The translations under genes and the position numbers were made by a program. The notes under the pieces were generated by a model. That model searched no databases and had not been told where the DNA came from. It worked only from the letters and a program-made list of their open reading frames with translations. A stretch of DNA of 64,000 nt from Frigoribacterium sp. CG_9.8 (GTDB lineage: Bacteria; Actinomycetota; Actinomycetes; Actinomycetales; Microbacteriaceae): positions 620,001 through 684,000 of the forward strand of contig NZ_JADOVH010000001.1 in NCBI RefSeq assembly GCF_015751965.1, read 5' to 3'. This document shows, piece by piece, positions 8,529-16,855 of this stretch; position 1 is the stretch's first letter; each line of letters begins with the position of its first letter.

Positions 8529-10009
8529 CCATCACCCCAGCTATCGAAGCCGCCCTGCTCAGTCGAATCCCCACCGGTCTGTTCATCGGGGGTGAATTCC
8601 GCGCCGCGAGTGATGGCGGCACCTTCGACGTGCACGATCCGTCTACTGGAGGTGTGCTGCTGAGCATTGCGGATGCCACCCCGGCCGACGGCGCGGCGGC
8701 ACTCGCTGCGGCCGATGCGGCCCAGCGGGACTGGTCACGCACCGCCCCGCGCACACGAGCCGAGATCCTGCGCACCGCCTTCGAGTTGCTCACTGCCCGG
8801 GCAGACGACTTCGCACTGCTGATGACGCTGGAGATGGGCAAGCCACTGGCCGAAGCCCGCGGTGAGGTGGCGTACGGTGCCGAGTTTCTGCGCTGGTTCT
8901 CGGAGGAGACGGCCCGCATCTCGGGGCGCTTCGCGACGGCACCGGATGGCAACAGCCGGCTGATGGTGACCCGCCGCGCGGTCGGCCCGTGCCTGTTCAT
9001 CACCCCGTGGAACTTTCCGCTCGCGATGGCCACGCGCAAAATCGCTCCGGCGATCGCGGCCGGCTGCACGATGGTGCTGAAGCCCGCTGCCCTCACTCCG
9101 CTCACCGCTCTGTTCTTTGCGCAGCTTCTTCAGGAGGCCGGTCTCCCGGCCGGCGTGCTCAACCTGGTGCAGACCTCACGGGCCGGCGCGGTCACCGCCC
9201 CGCTCATCGCGGACTCCCGCCTGCGCAAGCTGTCGTTCACCGGGTCGACCGAGGTCGGACGCCGCCTGATCGCTGATGCCGCGCCGCAGGTGTTGCGCGT
9301 CTCGATGGAGCTCGGCGGCAACGCGCCGTTCCTCGTGTTCGCGGACGCCGATATCGACCGAGCCGTCGATGGGGCGATGATCGCCAAAATGCGAAACGGA
9401 GGTGAGGCCTGCACCGCGGCCAACCGGTTCCTGGTGCACGAATCCGTCGCCGCAGAGTTCACCGGCAAACTCATCGAGCGGATGCGCGCCCACACCGTCG
9501 CCCGCGGCACCGAGCCGCACTCGAAGATCGGTCCACTGGTGGATGAGGCCACCAGGCAGAAAGTGCATGAGCTCGTGACATCCGCCATCGAAGACGGCGC
9601 GACTCTCGCTCTTGGCGGATCTGCCGTCGACGGGCCGGGCTACTTCTATCTGCCCACTGTTCTCACCGATGTGCCGCCGCACGCTCGAATCCTGCATGAG
9701 GAGGTGTTCGGCCCGGTCGCACCTATTTCCACCTTTACGACCGAGGTCGAGGCCATCCGGCTCGCCAATGACACGGAGTTCGGGCTCGTGGCGTATGCCT
9801 ACACGCGAGATCTCAATCGCACCCTGCGTCTGGCGGAGGAACTCGAGGTCGGCATGCTGGGCATCAACACCGGCATCGTGTCCAACCCGGCCGCGCCGTT
9901 CGGCGGTGTGAAACAGTCCGGACTCGGGCGTGAGGGGGGCTTCGAGGGTATCGACGAGTACCTGGAAACCCGATACGTGGGAATCGCGGATCCGTTCGTC
10001 GACGCCTGA
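8525..10009 (+). CDS. NAD(P)-dependent aldehyde dehydrogenase (second; succinate-semialdehyde dehydrogenase-like)
   Basis: 494-aa aldehyde dehydrogenase with the PWNFP motif near 161-165, SFTGST near 237-242, Glu262 in MELGG and Cys296 in GEACTAANR. The GEACTAANR form around the cysteine is typical of succinate/glutarate-semialdehyde dehydrogenases, unlike the GQTC of the first copy, so the two enzymes probably act on different aldehydes, this one perhaps a semialdehyde leading to central metabolism. ATG 8525 overlaps the alcohol dehydrogenase stop. It is the last gene of the operon; an 8-bp tandem repeat starts 13 bp after the stop. Confidence 0.93.
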   Translation: MTITPAIEAALLSRIPTGLFIGGEFRAASDGGTFDVHDPSTGGVLLSIADATPADGAAALAAADAAQRDWSRTAPRTRAEILRTAFELLTARADDFALLMTLEMGKPLAEARGEVAYGAEFLRWFSEETARISGRFATAPDGNSRLMVTRRAVGPCLFITPWNFPLAMATRKIAPAIAAGCTMVLKPAALTPLTALFFAQLLQEAGLPAGVLNLVQTSRAGAVTAPLIADSRLRKLSFTGSTEVGRRLIADAAPQVLRVSMELGGNAPFLVFADADIDRAVDGAMIAKMRNGGEACTAANRFLVHESVAAEFTGKLIERMRAHTVARGTEPHSKIGPLVDEATRQKVHELVTSAIEDGATLALGGSAVDGPGYFYLPTVLTDVPPHARILHEEVFGPVAPISTFTTEVEAIRLANDTEFGLVAYAYTRDLNRTLRLAEELEVGMLGINTGIVSNPAAPFGGVKQSGLGREGGFEGIDEYLETRYVGIADPFVDA

Positions 10010-10022
10010 GCGGTCGAATGCT

Positions 10023-10070
10023 GTGCCACTGTGCCGCTGTGCCACTGGTCCACTGTGCCGCTGGTCCACT
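10023..10070 (+). repeat. 8-bp tandem repeat, six copies
   Basis: Six consecutive 8-mers, GTGCCACT, GTGCCGCT, GTGCCACT, GGTCCACT, GTGCCGCT and GGTCCACT, lie just after the last gene of the catabolic operon. Copies differ at one or two fixed positions, so it is a degenerate array, perhaps a remnant of repeat expansion. Confidence 0.85.
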
Positions 10071-10125
10071 GCGGTGCAGCGGTCGGGTGCTGGCATCGTC
10101 CCTGGTGATCTGAGTTGTCGGTTCA

Positions 10126-10142
10126 CGGACCCTTCGGGTCCG
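10126..10142 (+). terminator. Possible operon terminator hairpin
   Basis: Perfect 7-bp stem CGGACCC/GGGTCCG with a TTC loop, 117 bp after the last dehydrogenase stop. It lacks a T-tract, so an intrinsic terminator role is only plausible. Confidence 0.4.
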
Positions 10143-10325
10143 GCATGTGTCGGTGACCCACCTCTGCCAGGCGGGACTTCGCGCGATCTACTTCGTCTAA
10201 GCCGTGAACCCGGCCGCGAACAACGGTCGCCACGCGCCTCATGATTGAGGCCGCAGTGCGACGCAGATGAAGCTTCCACCTGCGGGCCCTTTTGTGAGGT
10301 CGTGCGGGCCGCCTGTCGTTTAGTG

Positions 10326-10969
10326 ATGGATCAGACAAAGCACATCCTTGTGTACTCCGACTCGCTCACGTGGGGGATTGTGCCCGGGACTCGGCGGCGA
10401 CTCCATTCGACTCCCGGTGGTCAGGCGTCTTGCACAACGCGCTAAACGTCGGCGATCTGCGGATCCGCGTCACCGAAGACTGCCTCAACGGTCGTCGAAC
10501 GGCGTTCGACGACCCGTACAAGCCGGGACGCAACGCGCTCGTGGGCATTAGTCAGGTCATCGAAGCGCAATCGCCCCTCGACGTCGTGATTCTCTTGCTC
10601 GGCACGAACGACTTCCAGTCAATGCATCCGCACAGTGCTTGGCATTCGGCGGCGGGTCTGGCCTCGGTAATCAACGCCGTGCGCACTGCCCCGACCGAGC
10701 CGGGGATGCCCGTACCACCGATCCTTCTAACCGCACCCCCGCAACTCGACGACCCTCGCGGCCCCATCGGCCCGAAGTTCGCCGGCGGGGATGTTGCCTC
10801 GCGCGGCCTCTCGGACGCGATACGGCAGGTTAGCGAGGACACCGGGTGTGCGTTTTTCGACGCCAACTCCGTCACCACGAGCAGCACCGTGGACGGGGTG
10901 CATCTGGATGCCGACCAGCATGAGATTCTCGGCCGCGTGCTCACCCCCGTAGTCGCGGACCTGCTGTAG
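10326..10969 (+). pseudogene. SGNH (GDSL-like) hydrolase with a one-base frameshift
   Basis: Reading starts at ATG 10326 (MDQTKHILVYSDSLTWG), carrying block I with the nucleophile serine as SDSLTWG. The frame is lost after RRL at about 10401-10405 and resumes one frame over as PFDSRWSGVLHNAL, continuing to the stop at 10969. The second part holds block III GTND and block V DGVHLD (Asp-x-x-His). Adding a single C to CTCC at 10401-10404 would restore RRLPFDSRW seamlessly, so this is a one-base deletion in a short homopolymer, real or a sequencing error. Intact length would be about 214 aa. The family hydrolyses esters; acyl-CoA thioesterase or arylesterase relatives are likely. Confidence 0.8.
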
Positions 10970-11189
10970 CGGGTGTGAGCCTCGCCAGACAATTGCCGGT
11001 CTGTCGTGTCGTCGCGTGTGGGATTCCGTAGCCGATGGTTGAATTCCGCGAAGCGTGTATCGAAACGAAGGCAACGAGATCGTCTATTCGGGCCTTGTTT
11101 CGAAACGTCAACGTGGTCGGCTACTCAACGAGCGACCCTCTGTCAGGCGGCAAGGCAGTCGAAGGGTTCGGCGCCAGCCCATACGCAAA

Positions 11190-11229
11190 GCTGGTTTCGA
11201 ACCCATCACTCCGCGACGTCTCAACCAGC
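11190..11229. repeat. REP-like inverted repeat at the 3' end of the ABC-F gene
   Basis: Arms GCTGGTT and AACCAGC flank about 26 nt containing TTCGAACC and GTCTC. The element overlaps the last codon and stop of the ABC-F gene. Its CTGGTTTCGA...GTCTCAACCAG layout resembles palindromic repeats scattered between genes in high-GC Gram-positives, from memory rather than a search. It could act as a terminator for the leftward gene. Confidence 0.5.
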
Positions 11230-12891
11230 GAGTTGCGCGACCCGCCCACCGACGAGGTGCAGTTCGTCGGCGTCCCACCGGCACCGCAACCAGCGGTCGT
11301 GGCTGGCGATGACGACAGCACCCGGGTATGTACCAAGGGCGTGCTCCAGTTCCCCGGCCAGCGCGAGGGACAAGTGGTTGGTCGGCTCGTCGAGCAGGAA
11401 GACGTGCGGAGGCTTCGCGATAATCAACGCGAGGGCCAGCCTCCGCTGTTGACCCACCGAAAGGAGTCCGACAGGACGGTCAATTTCCCACGGCGCGACC
11501 AGGCCGAGGCAAGCGAGTGGGGTTCGCGCACTACGCTCCTCACCGAGCACCTCCCGATACACCTCGCGGCCAGTCCGGCGCGGATCGGCGAATCGCACGT
11601 CCTGCTCCAACAAACCAATGCTGAGGCCACGTCGGGTGCCACGTACGCCTCCATCCAAAGCAAGCCGGCCGGACAGGGCTCCGAGCAGCGTCGACTTGCC
11701 CGAACCATTGGGACCGGTGACGAGCAGGCGCTGTCCCGCCCGTATCGCCAGCGACTCGATCGCCAAGCGGTCGCCGACCGTCACCGCACTCAGCTGGACG
11801 AGTGGCCCTGAGTCGTCCGCCGCCGAGAACCCATGCGGGATGCCGCCGAAATCGAGCGGCGCCCGTGGTTTTCGCACCTGGATTGCGTCCAACTCGTCGA
11901 ACCGCCTCCGGGTGTTCTGTACCCGCCGACTCACTTGCTTGTGGATGCGGCCAGTCTTTAAGTTATAGCCCATCTTCTCGTGGTCGCTCGGCGGTTTGAA
12001 ATTGGTCACCCGACGCGACGTGACCGCAACTCCGTACCTCAGATCTCTCAGCTGCTGTTGTTCGGTCTCGTATTGCTCTGCCCGGCGGTCGCGTTCCGCG
12101 GCCTTCTCAGTCAAGTACGACGAATAGACAGGGCCGGCAACGCCCGTACCCACGCCGATCCTTCGGGGCAGGGTGGTGCGGCCGGGGTCGAGGTCGACGA
12201 GGTCGGTCGCCGTGGCGTCAAGGAACGCGCGATCGTGGCTGGCGAAGATCACCGGCCCACTCCAATCGCGGAGGGTCTGCTCAAGGAACACGGCGGCCTC
12301 GTCATCGAGGTGGTTGGTCGGCTCGTCAAGCACCAACGCCTCCGGCTTCGCCAGCAGGAGGCCGGCGAGCGCTACGCGGGCACGCTCTCCTCCGGAGATC
12401 CCGTCGAGACGGCGCGACTCCTCGACGTCCGCTAGGCCGAGGCCTGCGATCACCGACGCCCGACGCGCATCGACTGACCAGACCTGGGCCGCCTCCGCGG
12501 CGGCAAGTGCGCGACTGTAATGTTCACAGGCAGTGGTGTCGTCAGACGCCGCACCATGGTTGCGGGCAAGGCTGGACGCGGCATCTGCGAGTTGCTGCTC
12601 GATGGCGCGCACGTCGGCGAGGGCATGCTCGATAAGGTCATCGACTGTGTTGGTGGGCTCGAACGGCACCTCCTGCCAGAGCAGACCGGTGCGCGCCGGG
12701 CGCTGCACGGTACCGCTGTCTGCCTCTTCGACTCCGGCGAGAAGTCGAAGCAGGGTCGACTTCCCGACGCCGTTCTCGCCGATCAAACCAATGCGTGCGC
12801 GCGGATTGACCGTGATGCTGAGGCCATCGATGATGATGCGGGTGCCGTAGGCCCTGGTCAGGTCGACAGCGCGGATATAGATCTCTGCCAT
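11221..12891 (-). CDS. ABC-F family ATPase, probable ribosome-protection (antibiotic resistance-like) protein
   Basis: 556-aa protein with two ABC cassettes and no membrane segments. Walker A motifs are GENGVGKST (about 38-46) and GPNGSGKST; signatures are ISGGERARV and LSVGQQRRL; both LDEPTNHL Walker B motifs are present. Between them is a long charged linker (YLTEKAAERDRRAEQYETEQQQL...) matching the P-site tRNA-interaction motif that ABC-F proteins insert into the ribosomal E site. The linker resembles those of actinomycete macrolide-type self-resistance proteins (TlrC/OleB/Msr group), so drug protection is plausible but not shown. ATG has a good AAGGGA Shine-Dalgarno. A 385-bp upstream leader suggests its own promoter. 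Confidence 0.9.
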   Translation of the reverse strand: MAEIYIRAVDLTRAYGTRIIIDGLSITVNPRARIGLIGENGVGKSTLLRLLAGVEEADSGTVQRPARTGLLWQEVPFEPTNTVDDLIEHALADVRAIEQQLADAASSLARNHGAASDDTTACEHYSRALAAAEAAQVWSVDARRASVIAGLGLADVEESRRLDGISGGERARVALAGLLLAKPEALVLDEPTNHLDDEAAVFLEQTLRDWSGPVIFASHDRAFLDATATDLVDLDPGRTTLPRRIGVGTGVAGPVYSSYLTEKAAERDRRAEQYETEQQQLRDLRYGVAVTSRRVTNFKPPSDHEKMGYNLKTGRIHKQVSRRVQNTRRRFDELDAIQVRKPRAPLDFGGIPHGFSAADDSGPLVQLSAVTVGDRLAIESLAIRAGQRLLVTGPNGSGKSTLLGALSGRLALDGGVRGTRRGLSIGLLEQDVRFADPRRTGREVYREVLGEERSARTPLACLGLVAPWEIDRPVGLLSVGQQRRLALALIIAKPPHVFLLDEPTNHLSLALAGELEHALGTYPGAVVIASHDRWLRCRWDADELHLVGGRVAQLAG

Positions 12892-13276
12892 GGGAATCCC
12901 TTGTCGCGGATGCGATGACCATCGGGCAAAGCCTCAGACGTGGTCCTGAAAAGGAATTAAAACTTCATAGTGAGGCCAGCTCAGCAAACGCATACCCTAA
13001 ACTTCCGCTGCGATCGCAGCCAACACTATGAACCGCCCATTGACATGGGCTCCACTCCATCAGGCGTTACCTCGCCAAAGGGGATCACGTGCCGATGCCG
13101 CGCTTGCCGCATCATGACGACCCATTGCAAGATCGCCCACCTTGGTCTCCCTTGGTCCCGTTGTGTTCGCGGACCGTTTGTTCATCTGTGATCCAGTCGA
13201 CTCGGGCGTACTCAACAGGGTTGGCGTCCCCGACAGTGATGCACGACTGATTTTTGACGGCGTGGACAGTGTTATC
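12892..13276. other. Leader region of the ABC-F gene
   Basis: 385 bp between two leftward genes. It contains a candidate leftward promoter at 12994-13023, an AT-rich stretch at about 12950-12965, and a 19-codon open frame on the minus strand (12993-12934) whose ATG immediately follows the -10 box. Nothing protein-coding of normal size is credible. Length and position fit an attenuation or drug-responsive leader as known for other ABC-F genes, but I see no clear terminator/anti-terminator pair. Confidence 0.5.
12994..13023 (-). promoter_or_regulatory. Candidate ABC-F promoter
   Basis: On the minus strand TTGGCT (13018-13023) and TAGGGT (12994-12999) are separated by 18 bp, close to a sigma-A type promoter. 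The start codon lies about 100 nt downstream, so a structured leader would be transcribed. Confidence 0.45.
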
Positions 13277-14053
13277 TCAGCGCACTTCGCGTCGGACCAC
13301 GCGCACGGCGCCCAAGATCAGAGGCAGAAGCACCCACACCCCAATCGAGACTGTGATGCGTACCAGGTCATCGTTGGTGACGCGGCCATCGAGTAGTGGT
13401 GTCGTGGTGGTGCCGATGTCGAACCACGCGGCGATGGCGGCTCCGGTCTTGCTGGAGACGGCAATGAGGCTCCAAGCCATGGCACTCGTGGCGACGAAAA
13501 TGATCGCCGCGGGGGCGTTGAGGATTAATGTGCCGAGTGCGACCCCACTGAGCACGAGTATCACGTTGACCGAAAACCAGCCTGCTGTGGCCGCCGGATC
13601 GAAAGTCCAGTCGGCGGTGACACCCCGCGCCGCGGAGACTGCCCCGGTGATGACGAAGGCAACCCCGACCAGTACGGCGCAGGTCAGCGCAGTCGCGATT
13701 ACCGGGGGAAACAGTTTCGACGCGACGATGCGCACACGCCGAGGTTCGAGAGCGAATGTTGTCGAGGCGGTACCGTGGCTCCATTCGCTGGTTACCGCAA
13801 GTATTCCCATAGCCGGAAGGAGAATCGACAGAACCGCCCCGGAGATCATGATCACACCTTGCACTGTTGGCTCCATGAACCAGGCATATCCGATCATGAT
13901 GCCGACTGTGAGCACGATCGTCACGTCCGTGAGTACCTGCCCGACGAGGGTGTCGAAGAACTTGCGGGTCTCGACGTTGATGAGGCGGTGGAACGGGATG
14001 GACGAGCTATCGAGCCGAATGGCCGGCGCTGAGGAGACGGTTTGGGAGATCAT
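13277..14053 (-). CDS. ABC-2 type transporter permease
   Basis: 258-aa integral membrane protein with about six hydrophobic segments (for example VLTDVTIVLTVGIMIGYAW and AVLSILLPAMGILAV) and an EWSHGTASTTFALEPRR loop typical of ABC-2 exporters, where E/R-rich cytoplasmic motifs follow the second helix. Start overlaps the ATPase stop by 4 nt (ATGA on the minus strand), making an exporter operon. The two-component genes next door are divergent, the usual arrangement when the kinase senses a drug or envelope stress and induces the pump. Cargo unknown. Confidence 0.88.
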   Translation of the reverse strand: MISQTVSSAPAIRLDSSSIPFHRLINVETRKFFDTLVGQVLTDVTIVLTVGIMIGYAWFMEPTVQGVIMISGAVLSILLPAMGILAVTSEWSHGTASTTFALEPRRVRIVASKLFPPVIATALTCAVLVGVAFVITGAVSAARGVTADWTFDPAATAGWFSVNVILVLSGVALGTLILNAPAAIIFVATSAMAWSLIAVSSKTGAAIAAWFDIGTTTTPLLDGRVTNDDLVRITVSIGVWVLLPLILGAVRVVRREVR

Positions 14054-14763
14054 GCTGCGCTCCGATCGGTTGGGGTGGTGAGCTGGAAATAGAGGTGCTC
14101 GAGGTCGCGCCCGGCGGCGAGTTCGCGCGTGGAGCCGGCGGCGAGCACCCGACCGCTGCCGATCATCACGATCCGGTCGGCCACCTGCTCGACCTCGTGC
14201 AAAAGGTGTGAGCTGAGCAATACGGCGCAGCCGTCATCGGCGAGGGACCGGACGAGGGTGCGCAGCCAAGCGATGCCCTGCGGGTCGAGTCCGTTGGCTG
14301 GTTCGTCCAGGACGAGCACGCGGGGCTCGCCAAGCAGTGCCTGGGCAATGCCGAGACGCTGCCGCATACCGAGCGAGTACCCGCGCACGCGAGTCGTACT
14401 CTCTCGCCTGGTGAGTCCGACTCGGTCGAGCACCTCGTCGACATGGGGAATGGGCACCCCCATCATCCTTGCTGCCAGTCGGAGCGTTTCCCGGCCGGTC
14501 CGTCCCGGGTGAACGGCTCCCGCATCGAGCAGACTGCCGACGTGGCGACCCGGATTGTGAAGCTTGGCGTATCGGGAACCAAGGACTGTCGCGGTACCAG
14601 AGGTCGCTCGGGCGTGGCCGAGGAGAATTCGCATCGCCGTTGTTTTGCCAGCCCCGTTAGGGCCGAGGAATCCCGTGACCGAGCCCGGTGGCACCGTGAA
14701 AGTGACATCGTCTAGGGCAGTGCGGCCTCGGTAACGCTTGGTGATTCTGCTGAATTCGATCAT
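14050..14763 (-). CDS. ABC-2 type exporter ATPase
   Basis: 237-aa ATP-binding subunit. Walker A GPNGAGKTT lies near residue 34, signature YSLGMRQRLGIAQALLG near 130 and Walker B VLVLDEPANGLDP near 150, followed by the switch His in LLSSHLLHEVEQ. ANGLDPQGI wording matches the BcrA/drug-resistance exporter branch. The first gene of its operon, it is transcribed away from the histidine kinase gene across a 159-bp shared regulatory region. Confidence 0.92.
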   Translation of the reverse strand: MIEFSRITKRYRGRTALDDVTFTVPPGSVTGFLGPNGAGKTTAMRILLGHARATSGTATVLGSRYAKLHNPGRHVGSLLDAGAVHPGRTGRETLRLAARMMGVPIPHVDEVLDRVGLTRRESTTRVRGYSLGMRQRLGIAQALLGEPRVLVLDEPANGLDPQGIAWLRTLVRSLADDGCAVLLSSHLLHEVEQVADRIVMIGSGRVLAAGSTRELAAGRDLEHLYFQLTTPTDRSAA

Positions 14764-14851
14764 GAAGTCAGTTCATCCCACCACCGGCCACCGCACATCG
14801 GGCAGAGGTCGAAACGTGATAGCCGTCCGGTGCGATGTTTGGGGTACATCG

Positions 14852-14865
14852 TCGACATCTGTCGA
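14852..14865. promoter_or_regulatory. Candidate operator between exporter and two-component genes
   Basis: TCGACA-TC-TGTCGA, a perfect 6-bp inverted repeat with a 2-bp spacer, sits in the middle of the divergent intergenic region (14764-14922). NarL-type regulators bind such short dyads, so the response regulator at 16050 is the natural candidate. Confidence 0.5.
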
Positions 14866-14910
14866 TGCTGAAGTAGACAAAGGTTACAGAACCGAGACGC
14901 GAGAGACCCA

Positions 14911-14916
14911 TAAGCT
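14911..14916 (+). promoter_or_regulatory. -10 box, leaderless start of the histidine kinase gene
   Basis: TAAGCT ends 6 nt before ATG 14923 and no Shine-Dalgarno is present, as expected for a leaderless transcript. Confidence 0.5.
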
Positions 14917-14922
14917 CGAAAC

Positions 14923-16053
14923 ATGGACCGGCCGAAGTGGATGCGCGCCACTCCGTACGTCTGCGCACTTCTAGTTACGGGATTCTTCACCACCATCCTC
15001 GTCTGGATCGCCGTGACCGAGCCCGAACGCCGATGGTGGGTGGCCGGCGATCTCGTTGTCGGCATCGGGGGACTGGTTCTCCTCCGAGTCCGACACCGCG
15101 CACCATTCGCTGTCGCGCTCATCACCGCCGCAGCGACACTCATGTCAACCACCGTCATCGGGCCAGCCTTCGTCGCCTACGTTTCTCTCACGACGCACCG
15201 CCGCTGGGGCCGCATCGTGCTGGCCGCGCTCCTGCTCTGGACCGCCACCGCTGTCTATTCCAGCGGTGATGGCATCACCCAGCAACTCATTCTCGCTGTC
15301 TCGACGACGACATTGTCGATCATCGCGCTGACCGTTGCAGGCCTCTACCTGCGGAGCCGCCGAGATCTCGAGACTGAGCGCGCAGAACGGCATGCGGAGG
15401 AACAACGCCGCCAACTCGAACAGCTGGAGCAGGCCCGGCTGAACGAACGAGCCCGCATCGCCCGCGAGATGCACGACGTGCTGGCCCATCGCATCTCGCT
15501 GCTCTCCCTGCACGCGGGAGCGCTCGCGCATCGGACCGACCTCACCGCCGAGGACGTGCGTGCGGCCGCGACGGTGATCCACGAAAGCGCGCACCAAGCC
15601 CTTACCGAGTTGCGCGCAACCCTCGGCAGCCTTCGTGACACTTCGTCGACCGCGCCACCGCAACCATCATGGACAGAACTTCCCGCGCTCCTCGACGAAG
15701 TTCGCGAGGCCGGCCAGAGCGTCGAAGTCAGCGACGAGGTGACCGGCGTTGCGCAGTTACCTGCCCAGATCGGGCGCCACGCCTACCGCATCGTACAAGA
15801 GGCCCTCACGAACGCACGCAAACATGCACCAGGGGCGCGTGTCGAGGTGCTGATGCGCGGGCGACCGGGGCGTGAACTTCACCTGCGCATCAGCAACACG
15901 CTAACCCTGGGCCGAGTCGATCCTTCGTCCGGTGGCCTCGGACTGATCGGCCTGACCGAACGAGTAAATATGGTGAGCGGTACCCTGACGAACCGTGTCG
16001 CGAATGGACGGTTCATCCTCGATGCGACACTTCCCTGGGAGATGCCCTCGTGA
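14923..16053 (+). CDS. NarL-type sensor histidine kinase
   Basis: 376-aa kinase. About five membrane segments fill residues 10-145, followed by a charged coiled coil (about 146-175), a HisKA_3 domain with phospho-acceptor His184 in REMHDVLAH, and a C-terminal ATPase domain with the N-box EALTNARKHAPG and a G-box GGLGLIGLTERV. This architecture (DesK/LiaS-like) usually senses membrane or cell-envelope stress through its membrane segments. GTGA overlap couples it to the response regulator. It is divergent from an ABC-2 exporter, its likely target. Confidence 0.93.
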   Translation: MDRPKWMRATPYVCALLVTGFFTTILVWIAVTEPERRWWVAGDLVVGIGGLVLLRVRHRAPFAVALITAAATLMSTTVIGPAFVAYVSLTTHRRWGRIVLAALLLWTATAVYSSGDGITQQLILAVSTTTLSIIALTVAGLYLRSRRDLETERAERHAEEQRRQLEQLEQARLNERARIAREMHDVLAHRISLLSLHAGALAHRTDLTAEDVRAAATVIHESAHQALTELRATLGSLRDTSSTAPPQPSWTELPALLDEVREAGQSVEVSDEVTGVAQLPAQIGRHAYRIVQEALTNARKHAPGARVEVLMRGRPGRELHLRISNTLTLGRVDPSSGGLGLIGLTERVNMVSGTLTNRVANGRFILDATLPWEMPS

Positions 16054-16697
16054 TCCGTTTGGCGATCGTGGACGACGACGCGCTGGTGCGCACCGGGTTA
16101 CGGCTCATCCTCGGTGGTGAAGCCGATATCCAGATCGTTGCCGAGGCGGCCAACGGCGTTGAGGCAGAAAAATTCGCGGATGGCGTCGACGTGATGTTGA
16201 TGGACATCCGCATGCCGGTACAAGACGGTCTCGCCACGACAGAGAAGCTCATGGCGCACCCCACAGCGCCGGCCGTCATCGTCCTGACCACGTTCGAAGC
16301 GGACGACCTCGTCCTTCGCGCTCTGGGTGCCGGGGCCGCCGGTTTTCTCCTGAAAGACACGTCTCCTGCACGGCTAATCGAAGCAATCCACGCCGTCGCA
16401 GCCGGCGAACCGATGCTGTCACCGGCGATCACACGCCGGTTGATTGCCGCGGCCATCAGTCCCGCCGCGGCCACTCCGATGGACTCCGCAGCGTCAGCAT
16501 CACTCGCCACGCTCACCGACCGCGAACGCGAAGTCGCTATTGAGGTCGCACGCGGACTGCCGAACGCGGAAATAGCCACCCGCCTATTCATGAGCGTCGC
16601 GACGGTGAAGGCGACGGTCACACGCATTTTTCAGAAGATCGATACCGCCAACCGCGTGCAACTGGCCATAAAAGTGCGTGACGCAGGACTGCTCTGA
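16050..16697 (+). CDS. NarL/FixJ-family response regulator
   Basis: 215-aa regulator. Receiver domain has acidic triad D8-D9-D10, phospho-acceptor D52 in LMDIRMP and K in LLKDTSP; the C-terminal LuxR-type helix-turn-helix reads LTDREREVAIEVARGLPNAE followed by IATRLFMSVATVKATVTRIF. GTG 16050 overlaps the kinase stop by 4 nt. It probably controls the divergent ABC-2 exporter through the dyad at 14852-14865, and possibly its own operon. Confidence 0.94.
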   Translation: MIRLAIVDDDALVRTGLRLILGGEADIQIVAEAANGVEAEKFADGVDVMLMDIRMPVQDGLATTEKLMAHPTAPAVIVLTTFEADDLVLRALGAGAAGFLLKDTSPARLIEAIHAVAAGEPMLSPAITRRLIAAAISPAAATPMDSAASASLATLTDREREVAIEVARGLPNAEIATRLFMSVATVKATVTRIFQKIDTANRVQLAIKVRDAGLL

Positions 16698-16855
16698 TCC
16701 CCATCAGATTCATCCTGTGCGTGAGAGGTGGTTCCCAGTTACTCAGCGAGGGACGCAGTCCCCTGTCCCGCAACGGGCTCGGCCTACAGGCGCTGCGAGC
16801 GTGCTGTGGAGTCCGTCGCTGATGGCGCTCGAAGCTGAGATGCGAGGCTGGGTAA

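Larger units (their letters stand above)
10010..10325. other. Gene-free stretch after the catabolic operon
   Basis: 316 bp with no convincing coding potential. It begins with the 8-bp repeat array, then has a 7-bp hairpin at 10126-10142 (CGGACCC TTC GGGTCCG) that may terminate the operon although no T-run follows, and a smaller GCCTCA/TGAGGC hairpin near 10236. Reverse-strand reading frames here look random. Confidence 0.6.

Noticed and set aside
9176-10338. Minus-strand frames of up to 367 aa over the second aldehyde dehydrogenase and the gap after it
   Set aside because: No recognisable domain; the part in the gap depends on repeats and lacks a start signal.
11035-11220. Possible remnant coding sequence between the SGNH hydrolase and the ABC-F gene
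   Set aside because: No frame resembles a known protein; only the REP-like palindrome at its end was supportable.
12934-12993. 19-codon leader peptide upstream of the ABC-F gene
   Set aside because: Its ATG lies immediately after the -10 box, before any normal transcription start, and no Shine-Dalgarno or attenuator hairpin was found; noted only as a possibility.
13254-14081. 275-aa plus-strand frame opposite the ABC-2 permease
   Set aside because: Ser/Thr/Arg-rich shadow; the minus-strand frame has clear membrane helices and a 4-nt overlap with the ATPase gene.
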